This document shows, one piece after another, positions 6,281 to 13,947 of a DNA stretch of 16,484 nt. This stretch comes from Anaerolineae bacterium (GTDB lineage: Bacteria > Chloroflexota > Anaerolineae > Epilineales > JAHCIE01): positions 1-16,484 of the forward strand of contig JAHCIE010000038.1 of NCBI GenBank assembly GCA_026129385.1, in the 5' to 3' direction. The notes under the pieces are model-generated. The model worked only from the letters and a program-made list of their open reading frames with translations. It made no database searches and was not told the DNA's origin. The stretch's first letter is position 1. Each line of letters starts with the position of its first letter. A program made the position numbers and the translations under genes.

Positions 6281-8053
6281 ATGCGCGTGGGGCTGGCGCT
6301 GCTCGTGCTGCTAATGATGGCCGTGGGCTGCCGGCCGGCCGAGGAACCGGCCGAGGAACCGGCCGAGGAACCGGCGCCTCGGCCGATCGTGGCAGTCGTC
6401 ACCACGCCAGTCACGCCATCGCTCGCCGACGGCCGCGCTGTGTCGACGCTCGCGACGCCCCCGTCGCTGACTGCGAGCGCTATGCCTACCACTACCTTGA
6501 CTGTCGCGCTCACCAGCGTCCCCCGCCGCATCACGCCCACCCCCTACCCTACGGCCAATCTGCCCGCCGTCCAGTCGCCCGCCTGGGCGAAGGACGCGGT
6601 CATGTACCAGGTCTTCGTCCGTAGCTTTGCCGACTCCAACGGCGACGGCATCGGCGACCTCAATGGCATCACGTCGCGCCTCGACTACCTCAAGGGCCTG
6701 GGCGTGACCGCCCTGTGGCTGACGCCCATCTTTGAGGCGGCATCCTACCACGGCTACGACACCACCGACTACTACACGATACAGCCCGAATACGGAACGA
6801 TGGAGGACCTGGCGCGGCTGGTAGACGAGGCTCACGCGCGCGGCATGAAGGTTATCCTCGATTACGTGGCGGGCCACACCTCCAACGAGCATCCGTTCTT
6901 TGAGGACGCCTACAACAACCCCCAGTCGCAGTACACGGGCTTCTACCGCTGGACTAATGAGGCCCACACGACCTACGATGGTTTCGCGGGCCTGCGCGAG
7001 ATGCCGTCCCTCAACTATGCCAACCCTGCGACCACCCAGTATATGCTCGATGTGGCCGAATACTGGTTGACCCTGGGCGGAACGCGCCCAGCGGGCCAGG
7101 GCATCGACGGGTTCCGCCTCGACTACGTGCTGGGCATCCCTCACCCCTTCTGGAAGCAGCTACGCCAGACGGTGAAGGGCGTCAACCCCGATGCCCTGCT
7201 CCTCGGCGAGGCGTGGACGAGCAACCGCCGTGAGATTGTGCCCTACTTCGACAACGAGTTCGACGCCGCCTTCGACTTCCCGCTGTACGGCAGCCTCCAG
7301 GGCAACCACGACAAGGTGGGCGACGGGGTGCTGCCGGGGCAGGCGTCGGCGGGGCTGTTGGAGCTGGACGCGCCGGGGCCACTGCGCGCCTACCCGCCAG
7401 GGGCCATCAGCGTCGCCTTCATCAACAACCACGACACCAACCGCGCCATGAGCGACTTCGGGGGCGATGTTGAGCGCGCCAAGACCGCCGCGACCTTCCT
7501 GTTCACCATTCCCCAGACGCCCATCATCTACTACGGCGAGGAGATCGGGATGCAGGGAACGAAGGGCGCTGGTAGTCTGGGCGACCTGCCGCGCCGCGAG
7601 CCGATGGACTGGTACGCGGCCGCGACCGGCCCTGGTATGACGACGTGGTCGCAGGCGACCGAACGTAACAATCACCCCGCCGACGGCGTGTCGGTCGAGG
7701 AGCAGCAGGGGCAGCCGGGGTCACTGCTGGAAACCTACCGCGCCCTGATTCGCCTGCGCCGCGACAGCCCCGCGCTGCGCCAGGGCAGTTACGAGCCGGT
7801 GAAGGCTGCCGACAACGACAAGGCCTATGCCCATGTTCGCCGCGTGGGCGATGACATCGTGCTGGCCGTGTTCAACTTCGGCGACGCGCCCGCCGCGCTG
7901 ACCTTCGACCTGTCGACCACGGGCCTTGTCGCCGACAGCTACGCCGCCACCGATGCCCTGACGGGGGCCGCCGTCCCTGACATCCATCCCCCCACCTACC
8001 AGGTCGCACTCCCCGCTGGCGGCTCGAAGGCGCTACGCCTCACGGCCCGGTAG
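6281..8053 (+). CDS. GH13 alpha-amylase family glycoside hydrolase, lipoprotein
   Basis: This 590-residue enzyme cleaves alpha-glucosidic bonds and is probably anchored on the outer face of the membrane. The ATG at 6281 has AGGGAGG five nt upstream and opens a lipoprotein signal (MRVGLALLVLLMMAVGC, Cys17). A Glu-Glu-Pro-Ala triplicate and a Thr/Pro linker lead to the GH13 barrel, which starts near AKDAVMYQVFVRSFADSNGD. Region II GFRLDYV carries nucleophile D281, region III GEAW carries acid/base E310, and region IV NNHDTNR carries D385. QTPIIYYGEEIGM and the NHPADGV segment are typical of alpha-glucosidase or maltogenic-type members. Region I reads DYVAGHTS where most relatives have Asn before His. 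A C-terminal beta domain ends in VALPAGGSKALRLTAR. Starch, maltodextrin or another alpha-glucan is the likely substrate; the exact specificity is not readable. Confidence 0.93.
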   Translation: MRVGLALLVLLMMAVGCRPAEEPAEEPAEEPAPRPIVAVVTTPVTPSLADGRAVSTLATPPSLTASAMPTTTLTVALTSVPRRITPTPYPTANLPAVQSPAWAKDAVMYQVFVRSFADSNGDGIGDLNGITSRLDYLKGLGVTALWLTPIFEAASYHGYDTTDYYTIQPEYGTMEDLARLVDEAHARGMKVILDYVAGHTSNEHPFFEDAYNNPQSQYTGFYRWTNEAHTTYDGFAGLREMPSLNYANPATTQYMLDVAEYWLTLGGTRPAGQGIDGFRLDYVLGIPHPFWKQLRQTVKGVNPDALLLGEAWTSNRREIVPYFDNEFDAAFDFPLYGSLQGNHDKVGDGVLPGQASAGLLELDAPGPLRAYPPGAISVAFINNHDTNRAMSDFGGDVERAKTAATFLFTIPQTPIIYYGEEIGMQGTKGAGSLGDLPRREPMDWYAAATGPGMTTWSQATERNNHPADGVSVEEQQGQPGSLLETYRALIRLRRDSPALRQGSYEPVKAADNDKAYAHVRRVGDDIVLAVFNFGDAPAALTFDLSTTGLVADSYAATDALTGAAVPDIHPPTYQVALPAGGSKALRLTAR

Positions 8054-8104
8054 CGGCCGGGGCCGGGCAAGCCCGCGCCGGTGGTGCATCATCGGTCTTT
8101 CGTG

Positions 8105-8110
8105 TATAAT
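8105..8110 (+). promoter_or_regulatory. Consensus -10 box upstream of the DinG-like gene
   Basis: TATAAT at 8105-8110 is a perfect -10 hexamer 40 bp before the ATG at 8150, in the 96-bp gap after the amylase gene. No good -35 box sits 16-18 bp upstream, so either the promoter relies on other contacts or the hexamer is fortuitous. In this GC-rich context a chance match is less common. Confidence 0.4.
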
Positions 8111-8149
8111 CACCGCGCTGACGTAACCTCTGCCCTGGAGCCGCCGCCC

Positions 8150-11017
8150 ATGTCCCGCGTCTATGTGGCCCTGGATATTGAAGCCACGGGCTTGAGCACC
8201 GACCGCGATGCCATCATCGAGATCGGGGCCGTCAAGTTCCGGGGCGATGAATCGCTGGGGGAGTGGAGCGCCCTGGTCAACCCCGGCCGCCCACTGCCCT
8301 ACCGCATCCAGCAACTCACCGGCATCACCGATGCCCAGTTGCGCCGCGCCCCCATGCTGAACGCCGTGCGCGCCCAATTGGAACGTTTCATCGGCCCTGC
8401 GCCGGTCGTCGGCCACAGCGTCGGCCAGGACCTCGGCTATCTGGCGAAGGCGGGCATCCTGCCCGGCCACCCCCACATCGACACCTTCGAGCTGGCGAGT
8501 ATCCTCATCCCCTACGCCTCGCGCTACAACCTTGCCACCCTGATGAGCGAGTTGGGCATCGCCTTCCCCAGCCAGCACCGCGCCGTCGACGACGCTCGCG
8601 CCGCCCGTGACCTGTTCCTGGCCCTCATGCGCCGCGCCGAGGACCTGGACATGGACAGCCTGCGCGAGATCAACCGCCTGACCGCGCGCATCGACTGGCC
8701 CCTCAAGACTGTCTTCCAGGAAGCCGAGCGCGCCCGCGCCCGCCATGCCTTCAGCGGCAGCATCGGCGCCCAGCTTCGCGCGAAGGGTGCGCTGCGCCAG
8801 GGCGCGGTTGGCCTGCTCCGCGACAACGATGACGGCGAGCCGTTGGCGAAGTCCCCCCACCGCACCATGCTCGACGAGGACAGGCTGGCCGCCCTGCTCG
8901 GCCCCGATGGCCTGTTTGCCGCCCACTTCCCCGGCTACGAGCATCGCCCCCAGCAGGTGCAGATGCTGCGTGACGTGGTGCAGGTCTTCAACGACGGCGG
9001 CTACCTGCTGGTCGAGGCGGGCACGGGGACCGGCAAGAGCATGGCCTATCTACTGCCCGCCATCAGCTGGGCGGTGCAGAACGGCGAGCGCGTCGCCGTG
9101 TCCACCAACACCATCAATCTTCAAGACCAACTTTTCGCCAAAGACCTGCCCGACCTCCAGCGCGTGCTACCTGTCCCCTTCCGCGTCGCCGTCCTCAAGG
9201 GCCGCACCAACTATCTGTGCAAGACCCGCCTGGCCGCCTTCCGCCGCCGCGACGACCTGTCTACCACCGAGGTCCGCGTGCTGGCGAAGATTCTGGCCTG
9301 GCTGCCCTCCACCCTCACCGGTGACGTGGGCGAACTGGCTCTCATGGGCGACGAGATGGGCGTGTGGAGCAAGGTATGCGCCGACCAGGACGTGTGTCGC
9401 CCCGACGTGTGCGGCGACGGTTGCTTCTACTGGCGCGCGCGCACGCTGGCCGAGGCTGCCCACGTCGTCGTCGTCAACCACGCCCTGTTCCTGTCCGACC
9501 TGGGCGTCGACAACCGCCTGCTGCCCGATTACGACCACGTCATCATCGACGAGGCCCACCACCTGGAGGCCCGCGCCACCGAGCAGTTCGGCCAGACCCT
9601 GACCCAGGGCCAGGCCCAGGCGGCTCTCCACGACCTGAGCCACGCCCTCGGCCCCAACCGCTGGGGCGGCTTCCTGGGCAACCTCGACGCCATCATCACC
9701 ACCAGCAAGGCCAGCCCCGAGGACAAGGCCGCCTTCGCCCGCGTCTTCGCCCGCCTGCGCGAGGATGTGGACGTGGCCGCCCGCCGGCTGGCGACTGTCT
9801 TCAACCAGTTGCAGCGGTTCCTCGATGACCAGCTCGCCGAGCGGCGCGGCCAGAACGCCTACGACGTCCAGATTCGCCTGACCCACGGCGCGCGCACCTC
9901 GCCCGATTGGGAACCCATCGAGGCCGAAGGTCACGAGTTGTACGCTGGTCTCAAGAACGTCCTCAATGGCCTCGACAGGCTGTGGCATAGCCTGGACGAC
10001 GCCCACTTCCGCCTGCCCGAGCACCAGGAGTGGACGGCTGAGCTGGCCGCCCGCCGCCGCGTCATCCAGGACATCGCCGATGCCGCCGACGCCATCCTGG
10101 CCCATCCCGACCCGTCGTGTGTCTACTGGCTGTCGGTCCAGCCGCGCAACGACAGCGTCGAGCTTAATGGCGCGCCGCTCCACGTCGGCGGCCTGCTCGG
10201 CAAGTACCTGTTCGGGGCGAAGGAGACGGTCGTGCTCTGCTCGGCCACCCTGCGCACCGGCGAGGACTTCAGCTATATTCGCGAGCGGCTGGGCCTGGAG
10301 GACGATGCGGTGGAGGATGCCGTCGGCTCGCCCTTCGACTACGAAGCCTCCACCCTCCTGTACCTGCCGACCGACATGCCGGAGCCGAGCCAGCCCTACT
10401 TCCAGCGCCGCCTGGAGCAGACGCTCATCGAGCTATGCAAGGCCACCGAGGGCCGCGCCCTCGTCCTGTTCACCTCCCACAGCCAGTTGCGCCAGACCTA
10501 CCGCGCCATCGGCCAGCCCCTGGGCGAGGAGGGCATTGTTGTCCTGGGGCAGGGTCTCGACGGCGGGCGGCGCGGCCTCCTCGAAGCCTTCAAGTCCAAC
10601 GAGCGCACCGTGCTATTGGGCACGCGCAGCTTCTGGGAGGGCGTCGACGTCGTGGGCGACGCCCTGAGCGTCCTCGTCGTCACTCGCCTGCCCTTCGACG
10701 TGCCCACCGATCCCGTCTTCGCCGCCCGCGCCGAGACCTTCGACGATCCCTTCAACCAGTTCGCCACGCCCCAGGCTATTCTGCGTTTCCGCCAGGGCTT
10801 CGGCCGACTCATCCGCGCCAAGACCGACCGGGGTGTCGTTGTCGTTCTCGACCGTCGCATCCTGAGTAAGGCCTACGGCCAGCAATTCCTGGCCTCCCTG
10901 CCGCCCACCACTGTCCAGCGCGCCTCATTGGCCGACCTCCCCCAGGCCGCCGCTGCCTGGCTGCGCCGCCCCCGCCATGGGGAGCCGATGGCCGAGACCA
11001 CCGCCGTCACGCCCTAG
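8150..11017 (+). CDS. dinG: DinG/XPD-type Fe-S helicase with N-terminal DnaQ-like exonuclease domain
   Basis: This 955-residue protein combines a 3'-5' exonuclease with an SF2 5'-3' helicase for DNA repair or removal of structured DNA, R-loops or damage. The DEDDh exonuclease occupies about 1-170: D9-x-E11 in ALDIEATGL, VGHSVGQDLGYL and HRAVDDARAARDLF. The helicase has Walker A AGTGTGKS (K296), Walker B DEAH at 467-470 and motif VI QGFGRLIRAKTDRG. Between them C357, C410, C416, C421 and C425 form the iron-sulphur patch; four are normally used, so one is spare. The exonuclease-DinG fusion is the form known from Firmicutes and other Gram-positive-like lineages, whereas E. coli DinG lacks the nuclease. 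Exonuclease residues look intact, but some characterised fusions show nuclease and weak helicase activity, so biochemical roles may differ. GGAG at 8137-8140 supports the start. It appears monocistronic. Confidence 0.95.
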   Translation: MSRVYVALDIEATGLSTDRDAIIEIGAVKFRGDESLGEWSALVNPGRPLPYRIQQLTGITDAQLRRAPMLNAVRAQLERFIGPAPVVGHSVGQDLGYLAKAGILPGHPHIDTFELASILIPYASRYNLATLMSELGIAFPSQHRAVDDARAARDLFLALMRRAEDLDMDSLREINRLTARIDWPLKTVFQEAERARARHAFSGSIGAQLRAKGALRQGAVGLLRDNDDGEPLAKSPHRTMLDEDRLAALLGPDGLFAAHFPGYEHRPQQVQMLRDVVQVFNDGGYLLVEAGTGTGKSMAYLLPAISWAVQNGERVAVSTNTINLQDQLFAKDLPDLQRVLPVPFRVAVLKGRTNYLCKTRLAAFRRRDDLSTTEVRVLAKILAWLPSTLTGDVGELALMGDEMGVWSKVCADQDVCRPDVCGDGCFYWRARTLAEAAHVVVVNHALFLSDLGVDNRLLPDYDHVIIDEAHHLEARATEQFGQTLTQGQAQAALHDLSHALGPNRWGGFLGNLDAIITTSKASPEDKAAFARVFARLREDVDVAARRLATVFNQLQRFLDDQLAERRGQNAYDVQIRLTHGARTSPDWEPIEAEGHELYAGLKNVLNGLDRLWHSLDDAHFRLPEHQEWTAELAARRRVIQDIADAADAILAHPDPSCVYWLSVQPRNDSVELNGAPLHVGGLLGKYLFGAKETVVLCSATLRTGEDFSYIRERLGLEDDAVEDAVGSPFDYEASTLLYLPTDMPEPSQPYFQRRLEQTLIELCKATEGRALVLFTSHSQLRQTYRAIGQPLGEEGIVVLGQGLDGGRRGLLEAFKSNERTVLLGTRSFWEGVDVVGDALSVLVVTRLPFDVPTDPVFAARAETFDDPFNQFATPQAILRFRQGFGRLIRAKTDRGVVVVLDRRILSKAYGQQFLASLPPTTVQRASLADLPQAAAAWLRRPRHGEPMAETTAVTP

Positions 11018-11100
11018 ATCGCCGATGGCTGTCGCCCTGGCCTCGACTAGCGGCGGGCGGCCCAGGGCGAAGGAACCCGACTCCGTCCCCAGACACGACG

Positions 11101-11130
11101 ACGCGCCCGACGGATACCCGTCGGGCGCGT
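11101..11130. terminator. Perfect 13-bp GC-rich hairpin between convergent genes
   Basis: ACGCGCCCGACGG (11101-11113) and CCGTCGGGCGCGT (11118-11130) pair perfectly around ATAC. It sits between the 3' end of the DinG-like gene and that of the SIS isomerase gene and would serve either transcript. No T-run follows on either strand, so it may be an I-shaped or Rho-assisted terminator, or an RNA 3'-end stabiliser. Confidence 0.6.
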
Positions 11131-11159
11131 GCAGTCAGGCGACTGATTAGCGTCGAGTG

Positions 11160-11765
11160 TCAGGCGGCTTGCGTTCGGAGCCGCGTTGGCTCGAAGAGTA
11201 GATGCTCTTCGGCGATCATCGCGCCCAGGGTTACGGCCAGGCCGTGACACACGGCGATATGAACATCCTCGACCAGGGGCATCAGGTGACTGGGGGCGAT
11301 CATGGCGTGGCGCGCCAATCCGGCCAGCTTGCCACCGTCGAAGCCCGTCAGGCCGATGGTGGTCGCGCCCTGCTCGTTGGCCCACTCGACAGCGCGCAGC
11401 ACATTGGGCGAATTACCGCTGCCCGAGATGGCGACGAGGGTGTCGCCGGGTCGATACAGGCCCATCAATTGCTCGACGAAGGCCCGCTCGTAGGCGGTAT
11501 CGTTCGACCAGGCGGTCATCATGGGCACGTTATCGGTCAGGGCCAACGCGCGCACGCGGCGGCGTCCCTCGTGGATGGTCCACTTGGACAGGTCACATGC
11601 CAGATGCGAGGCGGACGCTGCGCTGCCGCCGTTCCCGCAGGCGATGATGGTCCCATCCCGGCGATAGGTCTCCCACAAGGCCCACGCGATGTCGTCCAGG
11701 GGGTCGCGCGGGGTTGCGGCCAGCGCGGCCGCCAACTCGGCGAGATAGGCGTCCAGTTGATGCAT
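11160..11765 (-). CDS. SIS-domain phosphosugar isomerase, GmhA-like
   Basis: This 201-residue single SIS domain probably isomerises a ketose- to an aldose-phosphate, such as sedoheptulose-7-phosphate to a heptose phosphate. GNGGSAASASHLACDL and ISGSGNSPNVL are the phosphate-binding loops, and LTGFDGGKLAGLA matches GmhA. By hand alignment to E. coli GmhA, the catalytic Glu65 is replaced by Asp58 while catalytic His180 is kept as H174. The acid-for-acid change may define a subgroup with another substrate; DiaA-like and other SIS sugar isomerases cannot be excluded. GGAGG at 11773-11777 (minus strand) is seven nt before the ATG. It is the last gene of the long minus-strand operon, 36 bp after the epimerase gene, and the pair suggests nucleotide-sugar or heptose supply for a glycan or glycosylated product. 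Confidence 0.85.
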   Translation of the reverse strand: MHQLDAYLAELAAALAATPRDPLDDIAWALWETYRRDGTIIACGNGGSAASASHLACDLSKWTIHEGRRRVRALALTDNVPMMTAWSNDTAYERAFVEQLMGLYRPGDTLVAISGSGNSPNVLRAVEWANEQGATTIGLTGFDGGKLAGLARHAMIAPSHLMPLVEDVHIAVCHGLAVTLGAMIAEEHLLFEPTRLRTQAA

Positions 11766-11801
11766 AGGGGGGCCTCCAGCGGTTAAGGGTGGGTATCGAT
11801 A

Positions 11802-12743
11802 TTACGGTTCGCCAGCGGGGGCTAGGATAGAGGTGCGAAAGTATTCGACCGTGCGGGCCAGACCCGTTTCCAGGGACATCTTGGGATACCAGCCCAGCTC
11901 ACGGCGCGCCCGGCTCGCGTCGAGGTAAATCTTGTAGACCTCACCCTGCTTGGATGGGCCATGGACCACGGGGCCGTCGTAGCTGGTCAGCTCGGCTAAT
12001 AGCGCGTAGATGCGGTTGATGGATGTGCCTGTACCGCTGCCGATGTTGTACACCCGGCCGCCGCCCTGGCTGAGGGCCAGCCAGTTGGCGCGGGCCACGT
12101 CCGACACATCGACGAAATCGCGCTCTTGCTCGCCTGTGCCGTTGATGATAGGCTCGCCGCCCGACAGCATCAGGCCGGTGAATATCGCCACGACGCCCGC
12201 CTCGCCGTGGGGGTCCTGGCGGGGGCCGAAGACGTTCGGGTAACGCAGGATGGTATAGTCCAGGCCGTAGTTGGCGCGATACAGGTACAGATAATGCTCA
12301 ACGTGATGCTTGCTCGCGCCATAGGGGTCTAGCGGGTTGATGGGATGGTCTTCAGGCACGGGCAGCTGCTGCGGCTCGCCATACGATGCGCCGCCGGTCG
12401 AGGCATAGATGACCTTGCGCACGCCGTGGCGGCGGCAGCTCTCTAGAAGATTGAGCGAACCGAGGATGTTCACATCGGCGTACAGGATTGGCTTCTCCAT
12501 CGACTCGCGCACGTTCGCTCGCGCTGCCTGGTGGCTCACCACGTCGGGCTTCTCCTGGGCGATGATGTCGTCCAGGGCCGCGTCTCGAATATCCACCTGG
12601 TAGAAGCGCGCCCGCGGGTTGAGATTGTGGCGGCGGCCGGTGGATAGGTCATCCACGACGCTCACGTCATGGCCGGCCGCGACCAGGGCATCTACCACGT
12701 GGGAGCCGATGAAGCCAGCCCCACCCGTCACCAAGATTTTCAT
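11802..12743 (-). CDS. NAD-dependent epimerase/dehydratase, GalE-like (extended SDR)
   Basis: This 313-residue enzyme acts on a nucleotide sugar, most simply UDP-glucose/UDP-galactose or a related 4-epimerisation, in the cytoplasm. The N-terminal GGAGFIG (G7, G10, G13) binds NAD, D31-D32 follows beta-2, and the catalytic set is S115/T116 in YASTGGASYGEP with Y141-x3-K145 in DPYGASK. LRYPNVFGPRQDP is the usual substrate-side motif. The length suits the short UDP-glucose 4-epimerase-like group. GAGGAGG lies about four nt before the ATG at 12743, a rather close spacing. The gene follows the nucleotidyltransferase by 43 bp and precedes the SIS isomerase by 36 bp, consistent with one transcript. 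Substrate specificity cannot be read from motifs. Confidence 0.92.
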   Translation of the reverse strand: MKILVTGGAGFIGSHVVDALVAAGHDVSVVDDLSTGRRHNLNPRARFYQVDIRDAALDDIIAQEKPDVVSHQAARANVRESMEKPILYADVNILGSLNLLESCRRHGVRKVIYASTGGASYGEPQQLPVPEDHPINPLDPYGASKHHVEHYLYLYRANYGLDYTILRYPNVFGPRQDPHGEAGVVAIFTGLMLSGGEPIINGTGEQERDFVDVSDVARANWLALSQGGGRVYNIGSGTGTSINRIYALLAELTSYDGPVVHGPSKQGEVYKIYLDASRARRELGWYPKMSLETGLARTVEYFRTSILAPAGEP

Positions 12744-12786
12744 CGAGCCTCCTCGGCGTCCGATACGGGCGGGGCCGACGGTTCCG

Positions 12787-13947
12787 TCAGGCTGCGTAGT
12801 GACCCGCAGGCCACCAGCGATAGGGGTAGTACAGGGGTGTCAGAGCAGGGTGGGCGATACCATAGCGCCACCGCATGTAAGCCTGGGACGGGAACAAGTT
12901 AGCCGTGGCGAAGCCAATGCGGCGCGGCCAGTCGCTGAACGTCGTCAAGTCATCCCAGAAACGTTGGCCTACGGGGCGATGGGCCAGGGTCAGGCGCGCG
13001 ACGATGCGCCTCTCAGCGCGGGTGGGGCGCAGGGCGGCCAGGCGGGTCAGCGCCGCTGGCGGCACGGGCGCGCCGAACTCGGTGGCGATGCGCGGCAAAG
13101 TGCGCTGTAGGGCGATCACCAGATCGTCGCGCTGTGCCTGAGCCAGAATGGCATCCCAGTCGATAGCGTCGCCGTCGTGACTGACACACGCGGCGATGTC
13201 GTTAAGCCACAGGAGGTGGCCGTCGGGCGCGCCGCTATGATGCAACAGCAGGTGGGCGCACAGGTACAGAATCTGGGCAGATGCGCCGAGGATGAGCGGC
13301 TGCGACTGCCCGGCGCGCAAGGGGCGCGCCGTCGCCCAGAACCAGTCGGTGCGCAGGCGGCTCTGATAGTAGGGCGAGTCAATCAGTCCCCAGTGTAGCT
13401 CCAGGATGACGCCCATCTCGGCGCTGTTGATGAGCGAGGTATGGCTCTCGTAAGCCGCTTCCGCGCCGTGACGCGGCTCGTCCCACAGGCGGCGAAAGCC
13501 CAGGGACGCCAGCGCCTGGAGCGCCCTGGCCGCGTGCGCGGGGTGTACCAACACGTCCAGGTCGTGCATGGGGCGCAGCGCGACGTTCCCGTACACGGTC
13601 TGGGCGAGCGCCGCACCCTTCAGCACGATGACCGGAATGCCGGCGTCCGCCAGGCGTGCCACAACCGCGTCCAGGGCGCGGAGCGCCACGGCGTTGCGCA
13701 GGGCGGTGGTCAGGTAGGCCTCGCGCCACTCGGCCTCGATATCGCTGGGGAGGCAGTCCTCGTCCCGCAGGGCGGCGTACAGCAAGGGCTCCAGGCGGTG
13801 CAGCCGTGCCTGGCGCGCCACGCCATCCCAATCGACAGCCGTCGGGAGGGGCGGGAACGGTGAACCGTCAGCGGCCACGAGGCGGAACAGCGGCTTCTGG
13901 TAGACTGACGGCGCGAACGCAGCGGCCGACGGCGCGCCTACATGCAT
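12787..13947 (-). CDS. Nucleotidyltransferase-fold protein, PF14907 (NTP_transf_5) type
   Basis: This 386-residue cytosolic protein has a minimal nucleotidyltransferase core: GIPVIVLKGAALAQTVYGN (K110-G111), then RPMHDLDVLV with D129 and D131 as the metal-binding pair. The alpha-helical C-terminal half carries HLLLHHSGAPDGHLLWLNDI, typical of the PF14907 group. That group is known beside PqqD-like proteins and HPr-kinase-like proteins in lasso-peptide and related clusters; its own reaction is largely uncharacterised, with nucleotidyl or phosphate-linked modification proposed. I chose the ATG at 13947, which overlaps the PqqD stop codon by 10 nt, because the longer in-frame TTG start at 14016 lies deep in the PqqD gene. 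No Shine-Dalgarno is seen, so translation is probably coupled to PqqD. The target (peptide, small molecule or sugar) is unknown. Confidence 0.85.
   Translation of the reverse strand: MHVGAPSAAAFAPSVYQKPLFRLVAADGSPFPPLPTAVDWDGVARQARLHRLEPLLYAALRDEDCLPSDIEAEWREAYLTTALRNAVALRALDAVVARLADAGIPVIVLKGAALAQTVYGNVALRPMHDLDVLVHPAHAARALQALASLGFRRLWDEPRHGAEAAYESHTSLINSAEMGVILELHWGLIDSPYYQSRLRTDWFWATARPLRAGQSQPLILGASAQILYLCAHLLLHHSGAPDGHLLWLNDIAACVSHDGDAIDWDAILAQAQRDDLVIALQRTLPRIATEFGAPVPPAALTRLAALRPTRAERRIVARLTLAHRPVGQRFWDDLTTFSDWPRRIGFATANLFPSQAYMRWRYGIAHPALTPLYYPYRWWPAGHYAA

Noticed and set aside
8054..8104. GC-rich partial hairpins after the amylase stop codon
   Set aside because: Only short arms (CGGGC/GCCCG with a 2-nt loop) and no T-run; not enough to call a terminator.
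9167..10183. Long minus-strand open frame inside the DinG-like gene
   Set aside because: Antisense to Fe-S and DEAH motifs; composition is typical of codon-bias shadows, with no start signal or domain.
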